Assembly: GCF_958450345.1 (NCBI RefSeq)
Contig: NC_088783.1
Location: 25,423,701 to 25,487,700, forward strand
From: Calliphora vicina
Lineage: Eukaryota; Arthropoda; Insecta; Diptera; Calliphoridae
DNA length: 64,000 nt
Direction: 5' to 3'
Shown here: piece after piece, positions 20,320 to 31,499 of the stretch
Position numbering within the stretch: the first letter of the stretch is position 1
Layout: the number at the start of each line of letters is the position of its first letter
Notes under the pieces: generated by a model
Told to the model about the DNA's origin: nothing
Seen by the model: the letters and a program-made list of their open reading frames with translations, nothing else
Database searches by the model: none
Program-made: the position numbers and the translations under genes

Positions 20320-21618
20320 AGGAGTGAGATCGAAAAATTCTTAACACACGTTTTTCATTACATTTTTTAACCCAAGTATTATTTGAATTTTTTTTTTGAT
20401 CAAGTTACCTTTGAAAAACATGTCAGTTATTATGTGTAATGTCAATTATATTAATTTTTTTGTTAATCTGATTAAAATGAGTGACCAGAAAAAAGTGCGT
20501 ACTGAAATTATTAAATATTTTCAACAAAACCCAACTTGGTCTTACAAAAAGTTGGCCAAGCATACAAAGGTCTGCCGTCAAACTGTTTCCAATGTTATTA
20601 AACAGTACCGGGAGAACTTGTCAGTTGATAGAAAACCTGGTTCAGGTAGAAGGAATGGTCCACATGATGTTTCTAAAGCCAAAAAAATAGAACGCATTTT
20701 CAAAAGAGCTCCCAACACATCCGGTAGGAAAGCAGCCCGGTTAGCTCAGTGCTCGGACTATTTGGTACGAAAAGTTAAAGCTAATGCAGGTTTAAAAACA
20801 TACAAGGCTCAAAAAGTTCCTGACAGGAACGCTACTAAAAATTTAGAGGCCAAAAACAGAGCACGGAAATTGAAGTCAAGTTTTATAAAAAAATATTCTT
20901 GCTGCATAATGGATGACGAAACGTATGTTCTGGCAGATTTTTCGCAACTTCCAGGTCAAAAATTTTATGTTGCTGATGCTCGAGGGAATGTTGAAGAAAA
21001 GTTTAGGACCCAAAAGCAGACAAAATTTCCCAGAAAGTTCTTGGTATGGCAAGCAATATGCAGTTGCGGCAAAAGAAGCCACTCATTTGTTACAACGGGC
21101 TCTATAAATACCGAAATTTACATCAAGGAATGTTTACAAAAAAGGCTGCTTCCATTCATAAGACTTCATAATGTGTCCACTTATTTTTGGCCTGACTTGG
21201 CATCCTGTCACTATGGCAAACAAGCCCTTGAGTGGTACAAGAACAATAATGTGGTATTTGTACCAAGAGAGGCAAATCCTCCAAACTGCCCGGAGCTAAG
21301 GCCAGTGGAGAGATATTGGGCTCTTGTTAAAAGAGAATTGAAGAGTACAAAAAAGGTGTCCAAAAGTGTGGTAGATTTTAAACGGAGATGGACTACATGT
21401 TCGAGCAAAGTGACAGAAAGCACTATAAAAACGTTAATGGAAGGGTTTCCGAAAAAGGTTCAAAATTTCATCACTAGTGATTAAAACTATAAAAATAATT
21501 TTTTTTGTAAATTGTAATAATAATTTCAATCAAATAAAAAAAAAATTAAAGCTGTAAGTTTAGTGGTTTCTTTTTTATAAACATATATGTATGTTAAGAA
21601 TTTTTCGATCTCACTCCT
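20320..21618 (+). mobile_element. DD37E Tc1/mariner-like transposon, apparently intact, copy 2
   Basis: A 1299-bp element between TA dinucleotides at 20318-20319 and 21619-21620, with the same terminal repeats as copy 1 (AGGAGTGAGATCGAAAAATT at each end). The transposase is on the plus strand. The flanking DNA differs from that of copy 1, so this is an independent insertion and not a segmental duplication. It lies at the left edge of a decayed LINE (21640-22440). Confidence 0.93.
20477..21484 (+). CDS. DD37E-type Tc1/mariner transposase, 335 aa, copy 2
   Basis: Predicted product identical at every residue to the copy on the minus strand at 3405-4412. Start at the Met of MSDQKKV, with AAA before the ATG. 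Two helix-turn-helix segments lie in the first 105 residues, then the catalytic core with Asp147, Asp240 and Glu278 (DD37E). The C-terminal tail is basic (VKRELKSTKKV, FKRRW). The stop at 21482-21484 is followed within about 50 bases by AATAAA (CAAATAAAAAAA region near 21530), a plausible poly(A) site inside the element. Intact reading frame, intact termini and identity with a sibling copy argue for recent mobility. Confidence 0.93.
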   Translation: MSDQKKVRTEIIKYFQQNPTWSYKKLAKHTKVCRQTVSNVIKQYRENLSVDRKPGSGRRNGPHDVSKAKKIERIFKRAPNTSGRKAARLAQCSDYLVRKVKANAGLKTYKAQKVPDRNATKNLEAKNRARKLKSSFIKKYSCCIMDDETYVLADFSQLPGQKFYVADARGNVEEKFRTQKQTKFPRKFLVWQAICSCGKRSHSFVTTGSINTEIYIKECLQKRLLPFIRLHNVSTYFWPDLASCHYGKQALEWYKNNNVVFVPREANPPNCPELRPVERYWALVKRELKSTKKVSKSVVDFKRRWTTCSSKVTESTIKTLMEGFPKKVQNFITSD

Positions 21619-21639
21619 TAAATGCTCACTAAAATATCT

Positions 21640-22440
21640 CTAAAAACTCACAGGTAAAAACTTCGAAATCGCTAAAAACCCTAAATAACAGTGAGGAAGT
21701 GTTACCAATATACTAGTCAGAACAACCTGTAATATGGAGACAACACTATCCAGGCATGTTATTCAACCTCCTTTTCGTTACCGAAAATAGACAAGATGTC
21801 CCAATTCAGACTAGCGAAATATTAAACGCAGTCAAGGCTATCTGAGTAGATAATATAGCTGCTGAAATGCTCAAAGTGTACAGCCAAATATCAATGACAT
21901 TTCTTACCTTTCACTAATCGAAGCGAATTGGATCCCCAGCTCAACATCTCCAAAAAAGAAGACGTGTCGAAATTCTAGATGTATAACTATTCTCAGTGCA
22001 GTAAACAAGATCCTTAGTACATATAATAAATACCGGACTATCAAAGCTGTTTTTCCTGACATCCGGCATGAGCAAGCTGCTTGTTTGTGGAACAGTCCAG
22101 TTAATGACAATATACCTTAAAATGCGATATTGAGCGATCTTGCTTAAAAGGTATGTCACCATAACTTATAATCTCCAATCTCTCTATAAGGATACCATAA
22201 GTAACTGATTCTGCGACATAAGCTTACTTTCAAATAGCCACCGATTTTAGGTTTAACACTTGCGTCAAATATACTCTACTATGCTAGTGAGGCGTGTAGC
22301 GCATTGCCACGCTTAGCAGCTATTTATCAAGTGATGCTTACTAGAAGGATTCTACTGATCAACGGGCAATCCAGATTGAAATACACAATCGCAAATTTCG
22401 ATGGACCTATCCATCGAAGTTGCAGATGACATAGCAAAAT
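21640..22440 (+). pseudogene. Decayed non-LTR retrotransposon (RT region)
   Basis: Fragments of reverse transcriptase can be read across several frames: a VPIQTSEILNAVKA piece with DNIAAEMLKV after it (compare K.PG.D.I.AE.LK), then KKKTCRNSRCITILSAVNKI (compare C.NYRGI.LLS...K), then HEQAACLW (compare EQAGFR). Multiple stops and frameshifts. By motif order this is an RTE-type LINE like that at 2620-5700, but it is too decayed to classify firmly. Confidence 0.5.
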
Positions 22441-22482
22441 TAACCATCAACTGGATACCCCAGGGTAACACACATAAAACTA

Positions 22483-22812
22483 CAGTGCACTCGCGATAAT
22501 ATGAACTAATTAAAACCAGGCCAGTTCACTTTTACAAGATTGTTCATATTTTCGAATGGCATCTAATTCCCATCAACAGCTAGGGAAGCCCTAAAATTAT
22601 TAAGCATTTGCATTAGAATTTAGCCCCTACCCTGTTGATTTAGATTTCAACTCTGAGTAGATAGATAAAATACGTTTAAAAAACAAAAATAAGCTGTTCA
22701 TATTTTAAAAAGTTTTAAAATATGAACAGCTTAGTTCAGTATATTTTAGAGTACCCTATGGAAGTAAAAAGTGTTCATATTTTGGGGTGTTCATATTATC
22801 GCGAGTGCACTG
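22483..22812. mobile_element. pogo/Tigger-like MITE with perfect terminal inverted repeats
   Basis: Starts CAGTGCACTCGCGATAATAT (plus GAAC) and ends in its exact reverse complement, flanked on both sides by TA (22481-22482 and 22813-22814). Perfect 24-bp repeats, a TA target and the CAGTG...CTCGCGATAA start fit a pogo-type Tc1/mariner MITE. The 330-bp interior contains a second, perfect 20-bp palindrome (22691-22710 with 22713-22732). It has no ORF. The perfect ends suggest a fairly recent insertion. Confidence 0.85.
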
Positions 22813-23184
22813 TAATCATCTATTGAATACATGAAGGCACCTATTCGAATACTGAATATCTCAAAGTTATCTTAGCTGGTGAAAAATCTGAAATCATTTG
22901 GCATAAAATTAGGTTAAGTAAGTAAGTCCTTCTTTTTTAAGGAGTCGCAGGCACGAAAGTTTTCTAAGTGTAGCCAACTAACAGTTGTCAATTTTTAACA
23001 ATATATTGTTTTCTTCATTTTTTATTACACACATACTCGTAAAAATGTATAGTCATATACACATAGAAGTCTACACATAAATATATATATTTATTAATAC
23101 GTATACATTAGATAGCTACTAAAAAATTATTGTTTTTTAGAGATATTTATTTCCTTAGCTGTTGTACATGCAACTTCGTTTGTA

Positions 23185-23338
23185 ATTTTGCGCACAAGTT
23201 TACACGAACAGTCAGACAGACGGACGACCGGACATTATTATTAAATTGACTTGTGATTCTGAGTCGATCAGTATACTTCAAGGTGTTAGACTTATATTTT
23301 TGGGCATAATCCCCACTATGATAAAGTAGGGTGTAGAA
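23185..23338 (+). repeat. Family A repeat, 5'-truncated
   Basis: Only the 3' part is present: TTTGCGCACAAG, the GACAGACGGACGACCGGACA tract, the GAGTCGATCAGTATACTT block, the TATTTTTGGGC block and a diverged end (AGTAGGGTGTAGA). Confidence 0.7.
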
Positions 23339-23370
23339 ATGTGTATGGGTTTCATTCTACTGTTTCTTAA

Positions 23371-24504
23371 CTCTTTGCGGTTTGGTGGTTAGTTTACTAA
23401 CCACATTTTCTATAGTCTTTAAAACAGAGTTTATTGTCATCTATTGCAATTTTGCTAAACAATTATATTTTTTTAAGTCATCGTTTATGATTTTTTGCAA
23501 AACTTTGCCTTCAGGGTGCTCTGGTTAGATAAATATATTAATTTGAAAATATTGTAAAAATCTGTTTTTTAAGATACTTTCACGCATTCAATAAAAAAAA
23601 CAGTAAGGGTACTCATTTAAACGCTTAAGTTTCCCATTTGTTCAATTGTGCAAATTTGCGCGACGTGTTTCATGAACCCACCTTTTCAATTTTGTGCAAG
23701 TTTATACATTCAATTTCTCTCTATTTCATACAAATGTCAAATAAAAATAAATTCAACAAAAGCCTTAAAAAATAAATTTTCAAATTGTATAAATTTTAAT
23801 TTTAAAAATGTTGAATGAAAGTTAAATCTTTGGAACAAACGGTGATATACAGAGTTTGCAAGATTTTGTTTCTATTCTAGCTGTTGGTTAATGTTTTCAT
23901 ACACAATGCCATTTAATACAATCATTCTGTTCCAAAGTTACACAATTTTCACATGCTCAACATTTTTATATTTTATTTGATTTTTATTTCTTATTAATAA
24001 AAGTAAACAAAAGCAGCTGATTCATCAAATGCACAACAAATTCAAGTTTGCGAGTCTAAATTGTCGCGCAAACTTATCCGAGTTGTGCAAACGAATTTCC
24101 ATACATTTTTTGACAGTTCATTTGCGAGAGTATAAAAATGCACAGATTGCACAGTTTACGAGGCATATAAGCGTTTACATGAGGACCCTTAGTGTGTTTA
24201 TTGTTCATCTAAGTCAGTGTCAATTTGATATTTCGGTTGTTTGGTCAGAAAATTTAGTCAAAAATATTCGATTTCAAAAAAATTAATACGAAATAAAAAT
24301 TTTTATCATAGTTATTATTAATGCCAACCGCTACGGCGGTTAGTAAATTAACCACTTCACTCCACAAAAAACCTTGGAATGGGGTGGTTTTTTCATGTTT
24401 TGATTAATTGTTTCTTACTTTTTATAATAAACTAACCTCGATTAAAGTAAAAATGCAATTGTTTTGATTTTAAACTCATACACAAAAAAGCGTGGCTGAA
24501 AGAG
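23371..24504. mobile_element. Possible TTAA-flanked (piggyBac-like) non-autonomous element
   Basis: TTAA occurs at 23367-23370 and 24505-24508. Inside, the ends read CTCTTTGCGG and, in reverse complement, CTCTTTCAGC. A hairpin TGGTTAGTTTACTAACCA near the left end (23386-23403) has an inverted relative, CGGTTAGTAAATTAACCAC, at 24336-24354. These features fit a piggyBac-type MITE, but the shared terminal repeat is very short, so boundaries are tentative. The interior is AT-rich without a transposase. Confidence 0.35.
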
Positions 24505-24509
24505 TTAAT

Positions 24510-26740
24510 CCGGCGAAGTTTCCGGTTTGGCTTAAATTAGGAATTTGATACTCTGGTGAATAACGAAATGATTGAATTTAAGTGAACAATTATGGCGTCC
24601 AGTTGGGCTCATATTTTAAAGTTTATTTTCTCCATGAATTCTTGAAGCTGTCTAATATTCATATACATATAAATAAGTATCTATGTAAGTCTTTATGTTT
24701 GTATATGTAATAGTAAAAGTACTTATTGTTCTTGTTTTTTACTTTTTTGTGTTATTTTTTGCCGTTTCTGCTCATTTTAGCACCATTCAAAATGAACGAC
24801 AAGGTCCTGACTTGTTGTAGCTGTTGTTGCGTTAGTAGTGAGTGGTAGTAGTGGTGGTAAAGGAGATGCTATGTATGAAGTAGTAGGAGGCCTCTCCTGC
24901 CTACAGGCAACATAAATGAAAATTGTTTTGCCTTTAATATAACAACTAATCACTGACTGAGTAACTGACTAAAAGACTGACAGACAGACGGAAGGACGAA
25001 CATACAAACGAACTAACAGAAAACTGTGTGTTAGTTGTATGTATGTCACATTCTAACAATCGACATATTGTTGGGGATGTCTTTTGTGAATTGTAATGAT
25101 GTCGTATGGTGACGACACAGAACTGTCAAATTCATAATTTTTTAGCTTTAGTTTTTGCTGTTTGTTGCTTTGTTTTAGTTGAATGTAGAATTCCGATTAA
25201 GATATCTCTAAAATATATTTGTTTTATGTGTAGATACAGTAAGCATAGGCTAACACTGAAGAAAAATCATATTTTTGTAGAGACCAGTTCTTGGTCTTCA
25301 AGTTTTAATAAAATTAAGTGCTAAACTAATTTACATTTAGAAAAATCACTTCTAAACTAAAAGTGTACACTATATTCTGTTGCGAATCTAAAGCTCAGGA
25401 ATTAGTATACCGTTTGTATTCTTATTTATTCTTAAATTTTTGACAGTGTATGTAGACATGTTCATTTTAGAAAAAATTGTAAATCTATACAATGTTGCTA
25501 CTTATTATGAAAAATGTTTAATATAGTACATATGTATACCCAACAGATCTGAGAATTAACTACAAAAAACCACCATAAGTTACCATCCAACCTACAAGTA
25601 AATTTTGACAGATTAAATTTAATACCTACATGTCATTGCTAGGTGTTCCATGGACTCAGTGGTTATACAGACAACTTACTACTACAATTACTAGTAAGTG
25701 GTGGATACAATGCTTAGAACAGTAATTTTCCTCAGAAAAGTAGGTAGTAAAGATTATCACAATAAGTTCTACATGAAGTAATGTTTCTAAGTTGTTGCAA
25801 AGTTGTTGCAAAGTTGACTTTAAAACTGCAGGGTACCTAAGACTCGTGTAAATATAAACAATTTTAAATTGTTTTGTTGTCAAACTGACATCTATTTAAA
25901 ATGTGAAATTTTTTTTAATGAAACCTAGAATCAAATAGATTTTTTAAAAACAATATCATTTGAATGGATTATTTAGTACAAATCTTGATAACATATTCGT
26001 ATTTTAATAAACAAAATTTTGTTTTGAATAGATAAAATCTTGATATTTTTTTAAAAAAAAAATCTCTAAACTATGTTTAATATGGCATATTTAGTTTTTG
26101 TCAATACTTTTATTAAAAACTTTACAGCTTTAAATTAAAGTAGATTCTTAAGGTTAAACATTCTTCATTTAAATTCTTGAACTTATTGTTAAATATTTAA
26201 ATACTAGAATAAATAAATCACAATAATTTAGAGATCTACTATAATGTCCCAATTGTATAGAGATTGTGTAGCCGCATGTCTAGCGATTTTGAGATTCAAC
26301 AACTCTTCACTGGACATTATAATGTTATTAAATATGGTTGTCTAAAGATCTCTATAATGTCGGATACATCTGCTCCGATGCAGTAGATGTTCCTCTTAGG
26401 ACTTCAAGTTAGTCCTCATGAGATATTTAACTGCTTCAATGAAGTTGTGAGGAGAATTTCTTTATCTAAGCCGGTTGTCTATAGGTTTTTCAATAAATAC
26501 GTGAATCGGAGGATTTGAGTTAAATTTTGCCTTATCACTTTTGGAGGCAGAATATTGCTCAGTACCGGAAGAAATTTTCATAGTATTGGCATTTACTGCA
26601 AGTCAATTTTTCCCACATGAGGAATGTGGGAAAAAGTTTATGTTTTCAAAAACTTTTTTTTGCAATTTTTTTGAAATACTATTTCCCGCCTCTTAACTTA
26701 AAGGGCAACACTATCAACATGCATCTGGCAGTTGACTCCT
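24510..26740. other. No gene recognised; mostly unique-looking DNA
   Basis: Contains short trinucleotide-like patches (24810-24870) and a GACA/GACGG-rich patch at 24975-25000. The stretch 26220-26640 has a more even base composition than its surroundings and may be an old, unidentified element; no motif could be assigned on either strand. Confidence 0.4.
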
Positions 26741-26744
26741 TTCA

Positions 26745-28470
26745 AAATTTGAACAAGCTGCGTCATTTAGTTAGTGTTTGACAACCATTGATAGCAGACT
26801 ACCTCGTGACTTTCGTCTGCTCATTAAGCATTATTTTTTTTCGGGAAAAACCATCACAAATAAATTCTTAGCTTGATAAATACTATGGGAACTCTGCACC
26901 ATCAATTTCAATGGTAAAAAAGTGGTTTACTAAATTTCCTTGTTGCCGTACATGCACAGATGATGCAGAACGTTCTGGACACCCAGTTGAGGTCTATACA
27001 CCCGAAACAATTAAAACAAGTAAGAAAGTATGGTCGGTCAAGCCCGACCATATAACACCCTAAACTAAGTAAAAGAGCAAAAAAAATTTTTCTTTTAAAA
27101 TTTAAATAATTTATATTTTTGAGTGATTTTCGGAAGTGGGCCTTATATGGGGGCTATGACCAATTATGGACCGATCACCATGAAATTAGGTCGTGTGATT
27201 TAGTGTATATTAAAGTTAACTATGTTGAATTTTGTGTGTTTACCAAAATTTTTAAGCGATTTATGCACGTTAAAGTGATTTTCGGAAGCGGGTCTATATG
27301 GGAGCTATGACTAATTATGGACCGATCGTAACAAAATTTGGTGACATAAATTTTGTATATATAAAACTTATTTGGAGCGGAATTTGTGGAGATACATATA
27401 TAAATTAAACATTTATGACTGATAAAGTCCAATTTCGGGAGGACATTTGTATGGGGGCTAGGTGAAATAATGGACCGATTTCAGCCAGTTTCAATAGGCT
27501 TGGTCCCTGAGCCGAAAAAATAATATGTATCAAATTTCATCGAAATATCTTCAAAATTGCGACCTGTACTCTGCGCACAAGGTTTACATGGACAGCCAGC
27601 CAGCCAACCAGACGGACGGACGGACATCGCTTAGTCGACTCAGAAAGTGATTCTAAGTCGATCGGTATACTTTAAGGTGGGTGTTAGACTAATATTTTTG
27701 GGCGTTACAAACATCTGCACAAACGCATAATACCCTTCCCACTATGGTATAAAAATTCACGATACTATGTTGGCCGATCGGAGATTAGAAGTGACTGAGA
27801 TTGTGGAGGCGATATGTATCTCACATGACTCAGTGGTTTGATATTAGAATGATCACTTGGGTATGAGAAATTGTCCGAAAGATGGGTGCCAACTTCGCAG
27901 GACTGTTTAGAGATGTCCAACCGTAATATGGACGAGTTTTTGCCCCATTTCATAATCGTGGACAAAACTTGGATTCACCACAACTCTCCAGAGATCAATT
28001 ATCTGTTAAAACAGTGTGTTTCTCGACGCCAAGAGTGTGTTTTCTACTAATAAAGTTATGGTGACCGTTTTTTAGGATCCACGCGGTATAATCCACATTG
28101 GCTGCCTTCAAAATAGTAAATCAATGGAGAATAAAATGCCAACTTATTGGCTCGATTTATTGGGGACAGCATTTGACCAAGACAAAAAGTTAATTTTCAC
28201 CAGGACAATGCAGTTTCCATGGCAAAAATCCATGAATTAGGCTAGGAATTGCTCCTTAATCCTCTCTATTTCCCGGATTTACCCCGAGTACCTACTGGAA
28301 AGGTGGAAAGAGATTTGACTCCAACGGTGAAATCATCTCACAAACAAATACCTATTTTGATGGCCTCGACAAATCTTATTTTTTTCAAATGATAAACAAA
28401 ATTGGAGAAAATTTAGACAAAGTGCATACAGCTCAAAACCATGTGTTTCATTCAAAAAGTCACATTGTTA
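26745..28470 (+). pseudogene. irritans-type mariner remnant, split by a family A repeat
   Basis: Two coding remnants flank the repeat at 27016-27750. The left one reads into YTPETIK. The right one continues with IHDTMLADRRLEVTEIVEAI, then IVDKTWIHHNSPE (first Asp region, VDETWIHH), VMVTVF.DPRGIIHI, FHQDNAVSMAKIHELG, and finally the LDKSYFF..INKIGENL-like C-terminal block. These are diagnostic of the irritans subfamily (Himar1-like). Stops, frameshifts and loss of the SPDLAPSD segment show it is long dead. Frame continuity across the repeat shows that the repeat is younger. Confidence 0.8.
27016..27750 (+). repeat. Family A repeat inserted in the mariner remnant
   Basis: Starts ACAAGTAAGAAAGTATGGTC and contains all family blocks, including GACGGACGGACGGACATCGC and TATTTTTGGGCGTTACAAAC. 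The extreme end is shortened: CCCACTATGGTATAA lacks the GGTGTAGGG found in other copies. The mariner sequence resumes directly afterwards. Confidence 0.85.
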
Positions 28471-28490
28471 TTCCACGTATATTGCAAATA

Positions 28491-29060
28491 CTATTTTAGG
28501 AGCTCATAATAGATAGCACTCTTTTGCTCCCACCAAATACAGAGAATTACCTTAGCGCCATGGATATTTGGCTCACGCTTCGGGTTATAGTAATGGATCC
28601 ATTTTTCATCGCAATTAATGATTCGGCGCAAAACCAATTTTCTTTTATAGTGTTCAAACATTATTTCGGATATGCAAAATCGTCTTTGAAGGTCTCTCGT
28701 CTTCAATTCGTATGGTACCCAATGTCCATGCTTTTGAATGATACCTGATGCACGCAAATGTTTTAAAATTGCTCCTTGAGTAGCTCCCAATGATTTTGAA
28801 TGCTCGTGTTGAGTTTTACAACAACTTGCATGGAGTAATGCCTCCAAATCTTGGTATTCAAACTTGTTTTGCTGGCCTTGGCGATTTTTGTTTTCCGTGT
28901 CATGGAACATGCATATTGAAACCGATAGAAAACATTCACCATAAGCTATGGTGAGTAATCGGTGTGCTTCAGCGGCACTTTTTTTGAAATTAAAGAAGTA
29001 AAGCAAAACTTCCCGCATTATACTTATTCGTTTGTACAAAACACTATAGCTGAAGGATAT
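28491..29060 (-). pseudogene. mariner transposase remnant (non-irritans type), N-terminal half
   Basis: A long open piece on the minus strand reads MREVLLYFFNFKKSAAEAHR, LGATQGAILKHLRASGIIQK, GHWVPYELKTRDLQRRFC, then INCDEKWIHYYNPKREPNIH and VILCIWWEQKSAIYYELLK. This covers the DNA-binding half and the first catalytic Asp (CDEKW). About 15 residues are missing after NPKR, and the segment ends before the second Asp. Dead, although the surviving frame is open for about 195 codons. The same subfamily appears at 33040, 38550, 42963, 46642 and 48145. Confidence 0.8.
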
Positions 29061-29064
29061 CAAA

Positions 29065-31020
29065 ATGACCATATATGACAAAATTTGTCTGAGATGTTGG
29101 TTTTTCCAATTTAATCAAATCTATGAAAGTACTCCCGGGCAAAACCTAAAATCTTAACCTTTTTCCCCTTTAAATATCTCATCAAATCAAAACCTTTCAA
29201 CTTTATCCTCGTAACACCCATGAAACTCTTACAAAAATTCATAAAAAAGTTATATTTCTTAAAACTCAACTTTAATAACATCCTCCCTTTCAAACACATA
29301 AAATCTCTAGCCATAATGAAACTTACAGCCAACATGATTTTGTGGTGGTTGACAATGACACACAGACACAGTCAGTAAGTAGTAGGACCAAAAAAATATG
29401 TAATAAAAAAAATACATAAAAAATATTCCATAACATTTGATATGACAATGTGCAGGATTACGAGCAAAAATCACGTTCGGCCATAAACTTGTTAATTACA
29501 AGAAGTTTAACCAAAAATTACAACTACTTGTTTAATAATGAACCAACAGAGACAAACAGCCAAATGAAATATTTAAGATTTAGTAGCAAATAGAGAAATA
29601 GGGGAGAAATTGTTTGGAAAAAGTTTAGGCAAAATTCTGGGGAAATTAAAATCAATATAAATGAAAGAGGAACAGATATATAAATAAAGGAATTATGAAT
29701 AACTAAATTAAACATTTTTTTTAACAAACTTTAATTTAATAAACCACTTTAAATTCAAACAATCTATTAGTATTTTCCTTCAAAATTCAAATATGTACAT
29801 TTAATATTATTTATAGCAAAACAGACAACAAAAAAACATAATTGGATTTCCCGTTTATTCACTAAACCAATAATAGAAATTGTGGTTTAAAATTGAGTTT
29901 TGTTTTTCAAATTTTCTATTGGATTTCCTTTGGCAAATAAATTTTGTGATAAAGTACCTACTTTAACCCCCAAAACGCCCACTCACCACTCCCCACCATG
30001 ATGGTAATCAAATAACCTGAATTGAATAATAAGAAAATCATAAAATCATACGCAGATTTTTGTCAAAAAATAACGTATAATAATGTCAAAGCAGGAAAGC
30101 ATTCAATAACTCACTTGCATTGACACCCAATACCAAATTGGTATTGAAGAAAAGTAAAAAAAGCGAAATAAAATTATCATCATCTTCAATTCAACTTCCA
30201 CTACCCAACATTACAATGCTAAAATAAAACGGGGAGGTGGCAAGATAGGCAAGGTGGCATGTAGTACATAAACATACAAATGTACGAGTATATAGTAAAG
30301 GTAGTATCAACATCATCATCACATGGCGTTAAGCAAACATGACAACTGACGTTTTCCCAATGTTCTCCAATTTCTTTCATATAGAGACTTGGGGTACCTG
30401 TATGTATGTCATATTGTAAATATTGAATAATTCACGTAAAACAAATCGAAAAAAAATATATATATATGTACTACCCAAAAATAATAAAAAATGTTTCCGA
30501 TAAAAATACAGTTTTATAAAAAAAGCACAAGACAATGACAATGGCACAACGTTATTGAGTAGTAAAAGAAGAAAAAAGCAAATAAGTCAACCTGCTAAAA
30601 TAAAAATTTAACATATAAATTGCCTTTTTACATGCAGATCGAATCGATATTGAATAACACAACACATTTCAAATTCATTCTGAATCTTAAAATTTCATCC
30701 TCTCCTACTACTACTCATCCTTATTCGGCAACAATCAGCTCTACATTCATCTTTACTCTCATGCCAACTGATTTTTAATACATTCTATTCAAAGTAATAA
30801 AATATTTTTTTTATTACGAGCATGTACCCCTTTACTTTTTGTTTTTTTTAAATTTTTTAAATTATACGGTTTTTAGCAATTTAAATGCGTTTACACTGGT
30901 ACAGAAATATAAAAAGTTGTAGTTTTTTGAATATATTCGACATGACGAAGGCAATGACAACCACTAGAGTAAATATAGAATGTCGTACATGAATGAATAG
31001 AAATCACTGCTCGGCACATT
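29065..31020. other. No gene recognised; AT-rich non-coding DNA
   Basis: No conserved frame on either strand and no transposon termini seen. There are short TA microsatellites near 30460. Confidence 0.45.
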
Positions 31021-31069
31021 AGTAAAGAGTCTTCCAATAGGGACTTCGGAAATTCGACAGTTGATAACT

Positions 31070-31490
31070 GTCATATTGCCGAATTGGCTGTCATTTATTC
31101 AGTTTGTTTTGCCAAATCTCCATGGACGGATATTGCATTCAACAATAATGAAATTTTTTTAACAAAATGGATGTTCTGTTCGAGCTAATTTTATTTCAAA
31201 AATCATCATGAGCGCTGTGGCCTATTTGTGGAAGAATGTGTACGTCAATAAAGATACCAATCCACATGAGATTCAAGAGCGTCCAATGCATACCGAAAAT
31301 GTCACAAGATCGAGTAATTTTACCCCATTAGACTTTTTTATGTGAAGCTTTCTTATTCTGCCCTCAAATCCAACAAACCAATGACATCGTTCAAATTCAG
31401 TCTGATTTATGCGGCAGATTCTGCGAAGTCGAGCCGGACATTTGCACGATGTTGTAATCCATACATAATGGCATCAATAGGCCTTTCAAA
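31070..31490 (+). pseudogene. Tc1/mariner-superfamily transposase fragments
   Basis: Near the start a piece reads FFNKMDVLFEL / QNGCSVRAN in adjacent frames, the usual first helix-turn-helix of an IS630/Tc1-type insect transposase. After a gap it reads NVTRSSNFTPLDFF, followed by KSNKPMT, the block around the last catalytic position and the C-terminal tail. Most of the core is deleted. The subfamily is not resolved. Confidence 0.5.
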
Positions 31491-31499
31491 CTAATAAAA

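Noticed and set aside
25106..25324. 72-codon frame with a signal-peptide-like start (FLALVFAVCCFVLVE)
   Set aside because: No recognisable domain, no convincing promoter or poly(A) context, and T-rich DNA easily yields hydrophobic frames.
28491..29081. Possibility that the long open mariner frame is a functional or domesticated transposase
   Set aside because: A segment after NPKR is deleted and the second and third catalytic residues are absent. The open length alone is not enough to argue domestication.
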